From the NCBI GenBank assembly GCA_014529385.2, contig CM043952.1, forward strand, positions 158,381,557 through 158,445,556: a stretch of 64,000 bases of DNA, given 5' to 3'. The DNA is from Adiantum capillus-veneris (taxonomy: Eukaryota; Streptophyta; Polypodiopsida; Polypodiales; Pteridaceae). This document shows positions 12,801 to 23,438 of the stretch, in pieces (the first letter of the stretch is position 1; each line of letters starts with the position of its first letter). A model generated the notes under the pieces. That model was not told the DNA's origin, searched no databases, and saw only the letters and a list, made by a program, of their open reading frames with translations. The position numbers were made by a program, and so were the translations under genes.

Positions 12801-14094
12801 CGAGGTACATAAAGTGCATCAACAAGTGTGAAGGAACTGCCATTAGCAGCAGTGAGCACTATCTTTCCAACTCCCTGAACTGGATAAGAGGCGTTGTTGG
12901 CACAAGTAACTGAATTCCCATGAGGGACAGACTCGAGAGAGGTAAACAATTCACGATGTGAGGTAATGTGCTTTGTAGCACCACTGTCGAAATACCACAC
13001 ATGTGAATCTGTAGCAACTGACAAACATGCATCATGGACAGCAGGATTGTAAGTGCACTCTGCGCTAAAAGCCCATTCTGCATCAACATCAGCATCACAC
13101 TCTCCTTTCATAGAAGACTCAACAATGGCTGCATTTGTAGTGGAACCAGCATTTGCAGTGGAACCACCCTCTTTCTTCTTAGCCTCTTTGGCCTTCAACT
13201 TAGGACACGACTTGATCAAGTGATCATTGGCTTTACAATAATGGCAACGCATCTTCTTTTTGCCCTTATCACCAAAATTGCCAGACGAAGTGCTGCCAGC
13301 AGAAGCATTAGGAACAGAATTTTTGCCACTCGCAGCAGAACCATAAAAAGTGGCTGCATTACTGTTACCACCCTTTCTTTGAGAAGCAATAAAAGCATGT
13401 TCAACTGCACGCTGCCTAGTCCTGTTTTTTCTAGAAAGTGACTCTTGCAACAGCAATGTGCATAATGCATCAAACTTGAGCACTTCAGGATTTCCTTGGG
13501 TCATGAGTCTCCAAGTACTAGGAAAAGTCTGGTAGGAATCTGGTAAGGCATCAAGAACAGTCTGCACAAGGGAACTGTCCGAAATGACTTCACCTGCAGA
13601 AATGAGTTTCTCATTGATATCCTTGACACTAGCAAGGAAAGTGTCCATATCATCTTCCTCATGCATAATCTTCGACTCTAGCTCTTTACGCAGCAAAGCA
13701 ATTTTAGCCTCATTGCGGCTTGCATAAAGACCTGCTAGAATATCCCAAGCCTGTTTTGCAGATTTTGCTGAACGGATGTGAGGAATAATGGTGCGCTTCA
13801 CAGACAACGCAATCAATGCATGAGCCTGCGCATCCTTAACATCCCAACGAGCTTGTTCTGTCGTAGGCAAAACAACTCTAACAGGTGCAATCCTTGCAGC
13901 AAGACCTGCAACATCCTCAACATCGCCTACATCTTCAGAACCAGGACGTACATCAATGCCCTGCACAATGTTCAGACACCTTTTGACACAAGAACATGTT
14001 GCATCATATAAGCCCACATAGGGTAGTTGTCCCCATCCAACCTGTCCTCAGCAGCAAACATCTTGAACACATCTGTGTTGTTGTTGTCAGCCAT
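9823..14094 (-). pseudogene. Copia Gag-Pol polyprotein with three lesions
   Basis: It starts MADNNNTDVF at 14094. Gag is followed by a CX2CX4HX4C knuckle (CHYCKANDHLIKSC), then the protease motif WYFDSGATKH. Integrase has HARFGHL plus CEGC and a complete D-D-E set (DVCG, SDRGGEY, NGVAERKN). RT has VLYVDDLLI, and RNase H ends with the copia-type ADLFTKALS. Lesions: a 1-bp loss near 13980-13990 after VLVSKGV, an in-frame TAG after TKAL (about 11946-11948), and a frameshift near 10240 at the start of RNase H. The rest is open, so the element was probably functional until recently or was moved in trans. Confidence 0.95.
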
Positions 14095-14442
14095 GGTAAA
14101 TGCTGCACCTGATGTGAAAACTGCCCGAAAATAGGAGAAATGGAGCGGGAACAACTTGTGCTATATAGCACAAACCGTAGAAGACTATAAGACACCTGTT
14201 ATGCAGAAAACGGCACTGACAGAAAATCTGCACAAAATGACGAAATAGCCTGTGCAGTACTGCCCGTAGTGGAAACGGAGGCCGAAATGAGCCCAAATCA
14301 AAATTCTGAGCAGACCAAGCTCTTTGAGCTTACCCAAAAAATATGTCGACCTGCGAACGCTCGCCAAAGCTCACTGAAATCGGAGAAAGTGAGCAGGCGT
14401 GTGCTGGAGCAGCTGGCGACTAAGCCCGGAAGGACGTGACCT

Positions 14443-14454
14443 GCTCTGATACCA
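14443..14454 (-). promoter_or_regulatory. Copia primer binding site (initiator tRNA-Met)
   Basis: The - strand reads TGGTATCAGAGC, complementary to the 3' end of plant initiator tRNA-Met, two bases downstream of the 5' LTR that starts at 14457 on the + strand. Confidence 0.93.
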
Positions 14455-14456
14455 AT

Positions 14457-14683
14457 TGTTGGAATTAGGGTTGCAGAGAAACACACACAGCTTGGAGAAG
14501 ACGAAGGAAGCTCAAGGCACACAATAGAGAGTGTGTTACTTAGTGTGCAATGGAAAGATAGATAGCCCTAGAGTGATGGGCGTATATACAATGCACGGGG
14601 GGAAAAACCTCCTAAAGAGGGAAAAAATGCCCCGGCGGTCCTAGTGTGTTCACACACATCACTACTACATGTATATGGTAACA
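14457..14683 (-). repeat. Copia right (5') LTR
   Basis: 227 bp, TG...CA termini, almost identical to 9521-9747. It is followed by the TSD copy ATAAA (14684-14688). Confidence 0.95.
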
Positions 14684-15086
14684 ATAAAAAATAAAGAAAA
14701 ATAGCAAATTGAAGCCAAAAAATTCCAAACATACACAATAAATAGCTGGTAACCCTGTGTATATGAATATACACTTATTTGTGATTTCTGGACTTGGATT
14801 ACCACTTTTTTCCACTTTTTAGCTCCAAACACACTCTTATTTAGTGATATTTACACGTCTAGAGACCCAAATTCATCATTTGATCTCTTCTTGTTGCAAA
14901 ACAAGGTATATAAGGGCATAAATATTATTAATATCCGCAATCAAACATAAAAATTGCAAAATCATGTAAGACACTGCCCTTGTAATATAATTTTTGTTTT
15001 TCTTTGTTTTTGGCGCTTGTAGCTGGTTTGTAACTCCTGTATACCTGTATACCTCCCCCCCTCCTAGTCTCAGTCCTCCCGGACGA
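14684..15086 (-). other. Spacer of family G copy 1 right of copia
   Basis: AT-rich, no convincing gene. It matches 29130-29535 of copy 2 and so belongs to the spacer interrupted by copia. It ends with a C-rich run on the + strand (about 15054-15063). Confidence 0.6.
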
Positions 15087-15722
15087 CTATGAAGTGTCTG
15101 TGGGTGAAGCATTGTAGTTGTTTTGGTCATAAGTTCCCAATGCAATTGTAGAGCGATGATACAACAGTCTTTCCAATAAAGCTGCTCTCTGTTTGATTGA
15201 AGGATTGGTGGTCGGGTTTTGGGTTGGTTTTGGCACTTCGGTAGTAGAATCAGTAGATGGATTCTTCTTTACTTTGTTGTTCTTTTTTACAATCCAAATC
15301 TGCTTCCGCTTCACTTGTGCTTGCCACAAACTCTTTGCGACCCAAACCTGCTTTGTTCTTTGTGTTGATTTCCTCGACTTGAAATACCTAGGAGTTTCCG
15401 TTGATTGTACTGAAGGGAGTTCCTGTTTACAAATCTTTGGGATCCAAATTTGCTTGCTATAGCTTTGTGCCGTCATGAACTTCTTTGGAATCCAGATCTG
15501 TTTCGCTGTCCTTGATTGTCTGGAATTACTCTGTTGTCTGGTATTGAAGACTCTGTTTTCCACCTTTGTGTTCTCTCGCACAACCTTTTTTGGTCTCCAT
15601 ACCAACTTTGACTCCGTTTTTTCCCAAGGTTGAGCTGTTATATTATTGCTTGTCTTCTTTATCCACTTTGAGAATTCCTCGTCGAAGAGTAATCCGGTTG
15701 TATAGAAACTTTTGGTTGCCAT
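15087..15722 (-). CDS. Family G basic W-motif repeat protein (unknown function)
   Basis: An intact 211-residue frame starting MATKSFYTTGLL. It overlaps the end of the protease 2 frame by 64 bp in a different frame. The protein is strongly basic and repeats a short motif around tryptophan: SKLVWRPKK (W42), AKQIWIPKK (W77), SKQIWIPKI (W93), TKQVWVAKS (W127) and RKQIWIVKK (W143). The spacings 35, 16, 34 and 16 imply a unit of about 50 residues. No zinc finger, signal peptide or membrane segment is seen. Family H retains two such motifs at the same place (about 54975-55041). A nucleic-acid or Gag-binding role is only a guess. It is missing from copy 2 by deletion. Confidence 0.6.
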   Translation of the reverse strand: MATKSFYTTGLLFDEEFSKWIKKTSNNITAQPWEKTESKLVWRPKKVVRENTKVENRVFNTRQQSNSRQSRTAKQIWIPKKFMTAQSYSKQIWIPKICKQELPSVQSTETPRYFKSRKSTQRTKQVWVAKSLWQAQVKRKQIWIVKKNNKVKKNPSTDSTTEVPKPTQNPTTNPSIKQRAALLERLLYHRSTIALGTYDQNNYNASPTDTS

Positions 15723-16513
15723 TGCTTCTTCTTTTTCTCTGGTTGTTGTTTAACTTTGTCTTTGGATTCGTCCTTTGGAGTTGGCTCTTCTCCTTTGGTG
15801 AACTTAACTGATTGACTTTCACCTTCGTATTTGATAAGCATTGATTTAGAACTCCAGTCAATCATTGCATTGTATTGCTTCTGGCATGGTTGTCCTAGCA
15901 ATAATGGATGTTGTGTATCTTGGTCTTCAACCACGTAAAACATATGAGGATACACATACTGGTTAATCTGTATATGTAAAACTGTGCATCCGACAGTTTT
16001 GATTGAATTCTCAGAGTAACTCTTTAACTCTTGCTTGGCAGTTTGTAGTTTAGTGTCATTTGTCAATTGTCTATACAAGCTGAGTGAAAGTAGGTTAGTT
16101 TGAGCTCCTGAATCCAATAGTGCTCTGGCTTTGATTTGGTTGGTTCCTACTTTGCATTCAATGATGGGTTCTTCTTTGTCATTATCCATTTCTGTTATAC
16201 TGACTGCGTTTATTCGTATTGCTCCTTCATTGCGCTGTTTCTGACGTAGTAGTCTTCTTTTCTCCATTCTTTCCTTCGCCTCGGCTTGCGCTTCCTCCAA
16301 AATCATTTTCTTTTTCTGGACACGCAGCTTTTCTTGATGTATTTTGAGAAGCATTTCTTGGGTTAGCGGCAAAAGATACTTTTTCACTCTGCATCCACTA
16401 ATCCAATTGGGCATTTCTTCTCCGTCTAATGTAGCAAGCTTGACGGCTCCACTTGGTGATAGATCTTTAATCACCAGAGGTCCCATCCCTCGCTTTTTAA
16501 GCTTCTTAGCATG
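15659..16513 (-). CDS. Integrase C-terminal module fused to a second aspartic protease (protease 2)
   Basis: The frame continues in register from the integrase. Residues 1-40 (GPLVIKDLSPSGAV to CRVKKY) match the GPY/F-type integrase tail. A charged helix rich in K, E, Q and R follows (about 45-90). Residues 108-212 then look like a retropepsin: ALLDSGAQTNLLS (catalytic D125, at 16112-16114) and, about 70 residues later, PLLLGQPCQKQYNAMIDW, the usual second-half signature. A basic tail follows. A separate canonical protease lies in the gag-RT linker (D at 20841-20843), so the element encodes two. The upstream TAG at 16514 (CAG in copy 2) now cuts it from integrase. Confidence 0.75.
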   Translation of the reverse strand, partial: HAKKLKKRGMGPLVIKDLSPSGAVKLATLDGEEMPNWISGCRVKKYLLPLTQEMLLKIHQEKLRVQKKKMILEEAQAEAKERMEKRRLLRQKQRNEGAIRINAVSITEMDNDKEEPIIECKVGTNQIKARALLDSGAQTNLLSLSLYRQLTNDTKLQTAKQELKSYSENSIKTVGCTVLHIQINQYVYPHMFYVVEDQDTQHPLLLGQPCQKQYNAMIDWSSKSMLIKYEGESQSVKFTKGEEPTPKDESKDKVKQQPEKKKKQWQPKVSIQPDYSSTRNSQSG

Positions 16514-17071
16514 CTATTTCAGAGTGTAAACTAAGACATAGTCCCCAACCTTAAACTCTTTAGACCGCACATGCTTATCAAAAAATTCCTTTTGTCGCCT
16601 TTTTTGAGCGTAGATAGAAGCTACTGCTTTTAGGCGAAGCTCGTCTAGCTTTTCCAGGTCATCTATTCTATCAGAAAGCTCGTGTCCTATCCACTCTAGA
16701 TCCTTAGCCACCCTTAAGGTTGAAATCAAGAATTCTATTGGTAAGATAGCATTTAGCCCAAAAACCATGTTATATAGGGTCGTTCCTATTGATGTTTTAT
16801 ATGCTACCCTATATGCCCATAATGTTGAATGCAACTTCTGGTCCTAGTCAGTTCTCGACTCAGATACAATCTTCGTGAGGACCGTGCATATTGTTTTGTT
16901 TGTTGCTTCAGCTTGTCCGTTTGCTTGTGGATGATACGGGGCTGATTTCCTATGGATTACCATGAATTCATCTAGAAGGATCTCTATCACTTCATTTATA
17001 AAATGTGTGCCTCGATCACTCACAATTTCTATTGGCAATCCATATCGTACAAAGACGTATTCATATAGAAA
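16514..17071 (-). pseudogene. Family G integrase catalytic core, second part
   Basis: This continues the integrase after a stop at 17072-17074. PIEIVSDRGTHF carries the second catalytic aspartate and YHPQANGQAEATNK the glutamate. The linker LWAYRVAYKTSIGTT and the tail domain with KVGDYVLVYTLK follow. Further in-frame stops lie at 16844-16846 and 16514-16516. The catalytic triad is otherwise present. Confidence 0.85.
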
Positions 17072-19942
17072 TTATGCCGTGGTCCTGGCATCCGCTTTTT
17101 GAGTTGCCTTTGCTTCGACCCACTTTGTTAGATAGTCTGTAGCCACAACGATGTATTGTGCATGAGTCTTATATGCAGGAGGTGAAATGGGTCCGACATA
17201 ATCAATCCCCCATTTTGCAAAAGCTCTTGCCCCCATCATTGGTCTAAGCGGCATATCATCTCTTTTAAGTGGTACTTTGGTCCGCTGACAGTCATCACAC
17301 CGTTTAACGTATTCCTCAGCGTCCATATGTAATGTTGGCCACCATATTCCTGCGGCTAAGACAAGTTTTGTTGTCTTATCACCTGAGAAATGGCCTCCAC
17401 CTACTCCTCCATGAGCTTGCTCTAGTATTATCACATACTCAGACTCTGATGCGCAAATCCTAAGCTGGTTGTCTTTACCTCTCTTATAGAGTTGATCTCC
17501 TATTAAAGCGTAATCTCTAGCTTCTGTCTCTACAGATTTCTGACGAGCTTTTGACGTTCCTTCTGGGAAAGTTCTATTTGTGAGATATTCAACAATATAC
17601 TGACTCCATTCTGGAGCGATCATTATCTGATATAATGTCGAATACTCTGCTGGCGGTTTTGATGAACATACAATACATACAGTGACATATTCATGTACGC
17701 TTTCTTTCATTCCTGGCCAATAGACTCCCAATTGTAACAAATTCCTATATGTGTTCCTTCTTGAACAATGAAATGCACATTCCTGAACATGTGCTTCGCG
17801 CAGATATATATTATATTCCTCAGGATTGATGCATAGTCGTAAAACATGATCATTTTCCAATTGATACAACCTTCCTGCAACCAATTGAAGATTCTTGGAT
17901 TGCTGAATAGCAATATGTTTCTGGTTGTATTCTCTTCTATCGAACTCTCCTCCATAGGTTAATAGGTTAACGACATTTTGAGACCACTTCGGTATCATTT
18001 CTATGTTGAACAAGTACGCGTCTGGCATGTCGTCATCTACTCCTATAGGGTCTTCTCCATTCGTCAATCGCGAAAGATGATCAGCTCTAAGATGTGTTTT
18101 TCCTTTCTTTACTACTACCGTGAAGTCGAATTCCAGTAAGATAATGAACCATCTCACTATTCTCCCGGTATTGCATGGTTTATTCACTAGGTAGAGCAAG
18201 GCTTGGTGATCCGTAAAAAACACAAACTTGTTGGCTAGAAGATAATGCCGAAATTTCTTCACAGCATATATCATTCCTAATCCTTCTCGCTCTGTTGTGG
18301 TGTAATTCTTCTCTGCATTGTTGAGCTGTCGACTGGCGTAACAGATAGGAAAATCCATGTTTCCTTCTTCTGGCTGAGCCAGAATGCATCCTATTGCATA
18401 TGCCGAAGCATCTATATGCACATGGAATATCTTCTCCCAATCTGGTGATTTCAAGACTGGAGCAGTAATGAGTGCCTCTTTCAATTTCTTGAACGATTCC
18501 TCACACTCCTCTGTCCATTCAAAGTTCACTATTAGCCTGTAAAGTGGTTGGCCTATTATAGCGTACATGTAAATGAATCGTCTATAATATCCGCAATGTC
18601 CCATAAAGCTCTGTACTTGTTTCGCATTGGTTGGTCTAGGCATATCCACTATAACTTTTATCTTCTCTAAATCCGTGGATATTCCGTTTTGTGAGACAAT
18701 ATGTCCCAGAATTCTGCCCTGTCGGACCATAAACACACATTTCTCAGGATTGAGACAAATGCGATATGTCCTACATTTCTCAAATACTTTTCTTAGGTGT
18801 TCTAGATGCTCATCTCTCAGAAGAGAATGTACACATAAGTCATCCATGTATATTTCTAGAAACAACCTTAAGTATTCTTTGAAAGCATGCGTCATCAGCC
18901 TCTGGAAGGTTGCGGGAGCATTGGTTAGACCAAAAGGCATAACCCGATAAGCATAAATTCCCCACTCCGTTGCAAAAGCTGTTTTATGTTGATCTTCCAG
19001 TGCTATGGCTAGCTGGTTATATCCTGAAAAACCATCAAGAAAGGAGTATGCTGTTTTCCCTGATACACGCTCTAGAACATGATCAGTTATCGGCAAGGGA
19101 TAATTGTCCCTGATTGTTGCAGCATTCACTTTCTTTAAGTTGACACACACTCGGAGTTTTCCGTTCTTCTTGGGTACTACCACAATCGGAGATACCCAAT
19201 CGGTGTGTTCAATCTCGTATATGAATTCAGCTTCCATTAGCTTATCTATCTCTTCTTTGATTCGCTTAGCAAATGTATCATTATATGTGTATGGTCTCTG
19301 TCTGCTAGGCTTTGCGTCTTGTTTCAGTGGGATTGTGTGTTGGCATATCGATGGGTCAACTCCCTTTAAGTCCTTATAAGACCATGCAAACACATCCCTA
19401 TACTCTCTGAGAAGACTCAAAAGTCTCTCTTCCTCGCCTGGAGACAAATCTGTGGCTATGTACACCGGTCTAGGTGTCTCACCTGGAGCTGCTAAATCAA
19501 CTTTTTTTGCATCCTCCGGTCCGTCATAAGATTCGTTCTCCCTTCTCTCTCGAATAGGTTGGGTTAATACCACCTTCCTATCCTCTATTGTGAATTTCCT
19601 ATAGTGAGAGGGAACATCCATGTTTTCCTTGATTTTGGCGTTTTCGTCCTCTCCACTCTCAATTTCTGTCGTCCAAACTTCTTTCAGAGTTTTCTTGAGC
19701 TCTCTGTACTTGTTTCTACGTTCTAACTTGGACTCCGTGTGTTCTCTGTTGCGCTTGTTCTTTTCTGATTTTTCTGTTTCAGTTTTCGTTCCATTCCTTT
19801 GAACTTGATTTCTTGAGCCTCTTTTGTCTTTTCGTAAGCTCTTTTGATCATTGCCTCTCATTCTTCCAGAAATCTTGTCCTTAACACAATCTTCCGCCTT
19901 TACTAGCATTAGGAATTGATTTTTTCCTCTTATTCTAGGCAT
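17072..19942 (-). pseudogene. Family G pol: RT, RNase H and integrase N-terminus
   Basis: 956 open codons. Reverse transcriptase covers about 225-400 (WVSPIVVVPKKNGKLRVC, DGFSGYNQ, VMPFGLTNAPATFQ, catalytic IYMDDL at 364-369). RNase H covers about 500-620 (VHIDAS, TDHQALLYLV, RADHLSRL). Two integrase HHCC modules follow: H718-X6-H725-X30-C756-X2-C759, then H844-X6-H851-X30-C882-X2-C885. The catalytic core starts with WGIDYVGP. The YMDD box and this wording fit non-chromovirus plant Ty3 elements rather than the chromovirus outside. The frame ends in a premature stop at 17072, and a frame break separates it from gag-protease, so it is not functional as it stands. Confidence 0.92.
17288..17791 (-). 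other. Duplicated integrase HHCC zinc modules
   Basis: Two zinc modules occur in tandem (17666-17791 and 17288-17413), each H-X6-H-X30-C-X2-C. Each is preceded by a similar lead-in (GRLYQLENDHVLRLCINPEEY and GDQLYKRGKDNQLRICASESEY) with a short hydrophobic GVYWP or GIWWP in the middle. Normal Ty3 integrases have one. Family H has recognisable counterparts of both. Confidence 0.85.
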
Positions 19943-22458
19943 CGGATTGGTTCTAACCCCCTTTGTTTTTCTCTTTGCTCTATAGCGTTTCTGGCGTTGT
20001 TTAGTTTGGTTCGGAAAATCATAAAATCGGACATCCGTTATAGTTTCTTCGTTTCGCTTGAATTGTCCGTTGACTCGTTGTCTGCTTCATTTCCCCACTC
20101 AGGATGATCGGGAATGTCGTGAAACACCTCCTCTTCATCTTCCTTTTCCAGTGTATCGTTCTTTTCAGTTTCTTTTTCGAGTACAGTTCTCAACATGAAG
20201 TACGGAACCACGTCGTACCCGTCCTTGTCGCAAAATTTCGTTGTGGGACCATCCGAATTGCACAAACATCTAGGGTTGCTAGAATGTGTGTCCATTCTAA
20301 TGGTTCAAGTGTGTCCTCTGGAAAGGGTTCTCCTATATAAGTTTCGTCTTCGATAGCCCTTTCTAAAACATATTCTTCTCGCCTCAGACTTCCACATTTC
20401 GAGGCTCCACACATCCATAACTCCTTGGGCTTACCTAACCAAGCTGGAAATTCGGATCCCGCCAAAGTAGCTGAATCAAACTCCTCTACCGGTGTTCGGT
20501 TCACATCTTTGTAGCTATGGTCTTTCAGGTTCACACGTGTAGTGGTTTCCATATTTCTCAGGTATATGTGATCGTAGCCCCAATCTTGGACCATTTTCAA
20601 CTGTCTCATGAATGGTCTTCCCAATATGATATCATAGTTATTCTCCTTGCCAAAATCGACAATAGCAAAAGTATGTTCGTATTCAATGCCGCAAGAAGTC
20701 ACTACGACTTTCTCTAATAACCCCATAGGTTTCTCCATGTGTCCATCTGCTAATTGGAGTTTCAACCTAGTCTTCCTTATTGTTGGTTTCCCCCATTTTT
20801 TCCAGATTTCTTTTGTAGCAATGGCTACCCCAGCTCCGCTGTCTAGTATTGCCATCGTGTTCACTCCTTGGAATTCAACTGGTAAGGTTGTATTCCCCTC
20901 TTCACCTTCGCAATACTCTCCGACCTTGTTTAAGGGTACAGGCTTAGCGTTCTTTTGTGGTTTACTCAGCTCTTGTATACCCTCTTGCAGTCTCGATGTT
21001 GGGTCTTTTATCCCAAATTTCTCCAAGCATTTTCCTACAGTGGTCCACATATGTGGTCTTAGCCTCAAAAGCTCAGCTAGAGTGATAGTGCATGTCACTG
21101 GTGTTGACAAGATCTCTATCAATCCTTGCGAGTCCATGACTTTTTCTGATGAGATTCTTCGTGAGGGAAGTGCTCTAGTCTCGGATTTTGCTTCATACTC
21201 TCCTAAGTATGAAGGTAAGGTATTCAGTGAGTGAGGTTTGCTCTCCATTGTTCTAACAGAGCCCCCATCTCCACAGTAAGATTGCAGATCCAAGTCCACT
21301 TGAGATCCTGCCTCAAATTCCCTATGGGAGGATTCCTGATGTCCTTTTCCCAATTTGTCTGATTATCTTGGCAACTTAGCTCGTTTGCAAAGTTTGCCTC
21401 TCTCACTTGTTTCCAAAATTCATTGTAATCCTCATCTCTTCCGTAAGATCTCTGTATGACTGGATGAAAACTCTCTATCTCCTGATCGGTTGTGTTCAAT
21501 ACTATGCGGTCATCCTTGTGTGTATTTTCAGGCTTTTGTGCACTGGGAGTCTTTTCAGCTACCCGTGAAACGATAGTCTCTTGCTGAATTGGGTTTTCCG
21601 TTCCACAATTCATTGTTTCTTTTGGTGGTTCTAATAAGGCTTGTGCAGTCTCGATCATTCTCTGGCACATTTCAAGTCTCTGCTTTTCCAATTCCGCATT
21701 TGGGTATGTCATCCACCTCTGTTCTTGTGTTTGGTTGGTCTTTAACCTAGCTTCGTAAGCTCTCATCAGTGCGTCCAATGGTTCGTGTACTTTGTCGACT
21801 AGCACTGATCCCCCTGAGCTTAAGCTCGTTGTTTCTTTGATACTCTTTTGTTTCGTTCTTTCCGGGCTCATCTCTCGTTTCCCGTTTTGACTCTCAAGTT
21901 TTTCTAATCTAGCTTTAGTTTGCTTTAGTTCCTCAGTTAGAATAGCGTCTTCACGTTCTTTTCTCAACTTCATGCGTGCTTTTCTAGTTTTCCATGTGTT
22001 TCTCTGACTCCGCGGTCCTTGACTAACCACTTCAGTCGCTAACTTTCCATTCTCAAGTTCCGTAGTGGTTTTCTTAGCTTGAGCTCTAGTAACAACTTGC
22101 GTTGGTATCAAAGTTTCATTTTCAGACCCACTGCTGGTAGGAATAGTTTCTAGCATATTCAATGTCGTCTTTTGCACTTTGTTTGGATTCTTTGAACAAT
22201 CCTCAATGAAGTGAATAACCCCACACTCAATGCAATAAGCGTTAATTCTAATGATTTCCGTATGTGGACAAACATTCATCAGATGGTCACCTCCACACTT
22301 GTAACAGGGTCCTAGTGCTGGTCTTGGTCCCATTTGATTCTTCCTTTGTGGATAGGATGGTCTTTGTCCTGTTAACCCTCCATGAGCTATGAACATCAAT
22401 GTTCTTGCGTCCAAATTGTATCTCTCTTCATCAGAAGCACTTGTAACTGTTGGTATTT
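19943..22458 (-). pseudogene. Family G copy 1 gag 3' part with protease 1
   Basis: The gag remainder holds two zinc knuckles (CYKCGGDHLMNVC, CIECGVIHFIEDC; about 22210-22310). A long charged linker follows, then a retropepsin: MAILDSGAG with catalytic D at 20841-20843, and NYDIILGRPFMRQ as the second signature. Next comes a linker with LWMCGASKCGSL and an acidic segment. Relative to copy 2 there is a 1-bp loss near 21315 and another frame break near 20250; a stop at 20038 separates it from pol. The gag N-terminus is missing because the LTR of copy 2 interrupts at 22458, just upstream of the knuckles. Confidence 0.88.
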
Positions 22459-23389
22459 GTTAAGGCGGTTACGCCGCTAGCGGAAGCTAAATAGCGAGAA
22501 CTCAACCAACAACAGAATTTGTCAGACGAGGACGGAGCTTGACCCGCAGGCACATGGAAACAACTAGGTGGGTGTCAAATCACCTACTCGACCTTCTAAT
22601 GACAATCACTACTAAGGAAATCAAATCTAAGTTCTAAAATACGCAAGTGACTGAAATCCGTACTACGAACGAATGCTATACGAAACAGGATCTAGAATCA
22701 TTGAATCGATCTCAAACTCAAGGGGAAGTCTATACACTAGGTAAGAACAACACCCTAAAGACTTGAACTGCAAAATCAACCTATAACCACTCCGTGCGGT
22801 AAACGCGTATGAAGACAAGCCGAAAAATACAGGTGATCAAAACTTGACCCGGATGGTACTAATGTGTAGCTCTACTCATTGTGGTTCTATAGATATGCTG
22901 CATGCTCTATTCCGACACACGAGTTGGAAGAAAACTCACACCGAAGCTCGTAGCAACTTACCACACATAGAAGCCGATAGCGCGCACTCTCGGTATCTGT
23001 GCGTAGCTCTCGCCGTTGCTAACACAATGGCGGTGACGCTTCTCCAATGGCGGCTCCGTAGCTCGCGTAGCAAGTAGATAAGACTCTCTCTCTCTCTCCT
23101 GGACACAGTCACGGCGCTCAAAAACTCACTTTGATTAATAAACTGAATCCCCTTAGGTTACAAAACTTTGGCTTATATACCTCAGCCTTGGAGGTGAGAA
23201 CATCTCTAACTAATTACATCAGCAAGTGAAATTACTTCGGGATTACAAGCTGGAAACTCAATTGAGTCCCGCTACTTAATGAATGGCTCAATTCAAAATC
23301 AATGTCGGAAAGACATTTATTACAATCAATGGTTACAAAAATGATGAGTGTGAGCAAAAATGTGGGTGTGATCCTCTGCTGGCTCAACA
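22459..23389 (-). repeat. Middle LTR (3' LTR of copy 2)
   Basis: 931 bp, TGTTAAGG...CTCAACA. Its CT run is only about 16 bp, and it carries many private substitutions over its right two thirds. TATATAAG lies on the - strand at 23172-23179. A polypurine tract abuts at 23390. On the left it joins copy 1 gag directly. Confidence 0.95.
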
Positions 23390-23402
23390 CTCCCCCCCTC
23401 CG
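23390..23402 (-). promoter_or_regulatory. Polypurine tract of family G copy 2
   Basis: The - strand reads CGGAGGGGGGGAG, identical to the tract at 3790-3802, directly before the middle LTR. Confidence 0.85.
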
Positions 23403-23438
23403 CGTTCATGTCGTCCCTGACATGACCTTTATGCTTGG

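Larger units (their letters stand above)
9521..14683 (-). mobile_element. Young Ty1/copia element nested in family G copy 1
   Basis: A 5,163-bp element with 227-bp LTRs, a 5-bp TSD (ATAAA), an initiator-Met primer site and a polypurine tract. By eye the two LTRs differ at only two bases, so the insertion is recent. The element-free site in copy 2 independently proves the boundaries. Its single long frame, gag-protease-integrase-RT-RNase H, is interrupted by only three lesions. Confidence 0.97.

Noticed and set aside
20647-21234. 195-codon + strand frame (also at 30337-30924)
   Set aside because: Opposite-strand shadow of the gag-protease 1 region; it recurs only because the two copies are nearly identical.
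22459-23389. Middle LTR as a solo LTR or as part of a simple LTR-internal-LTR-internal-LTR tandem
   Set aside because: It has a polypurine tract and a full 3' ORF on one side but joins gag on the other without primer site or leader. Nested insertion fits better than unequal crossing-over between LTRs.
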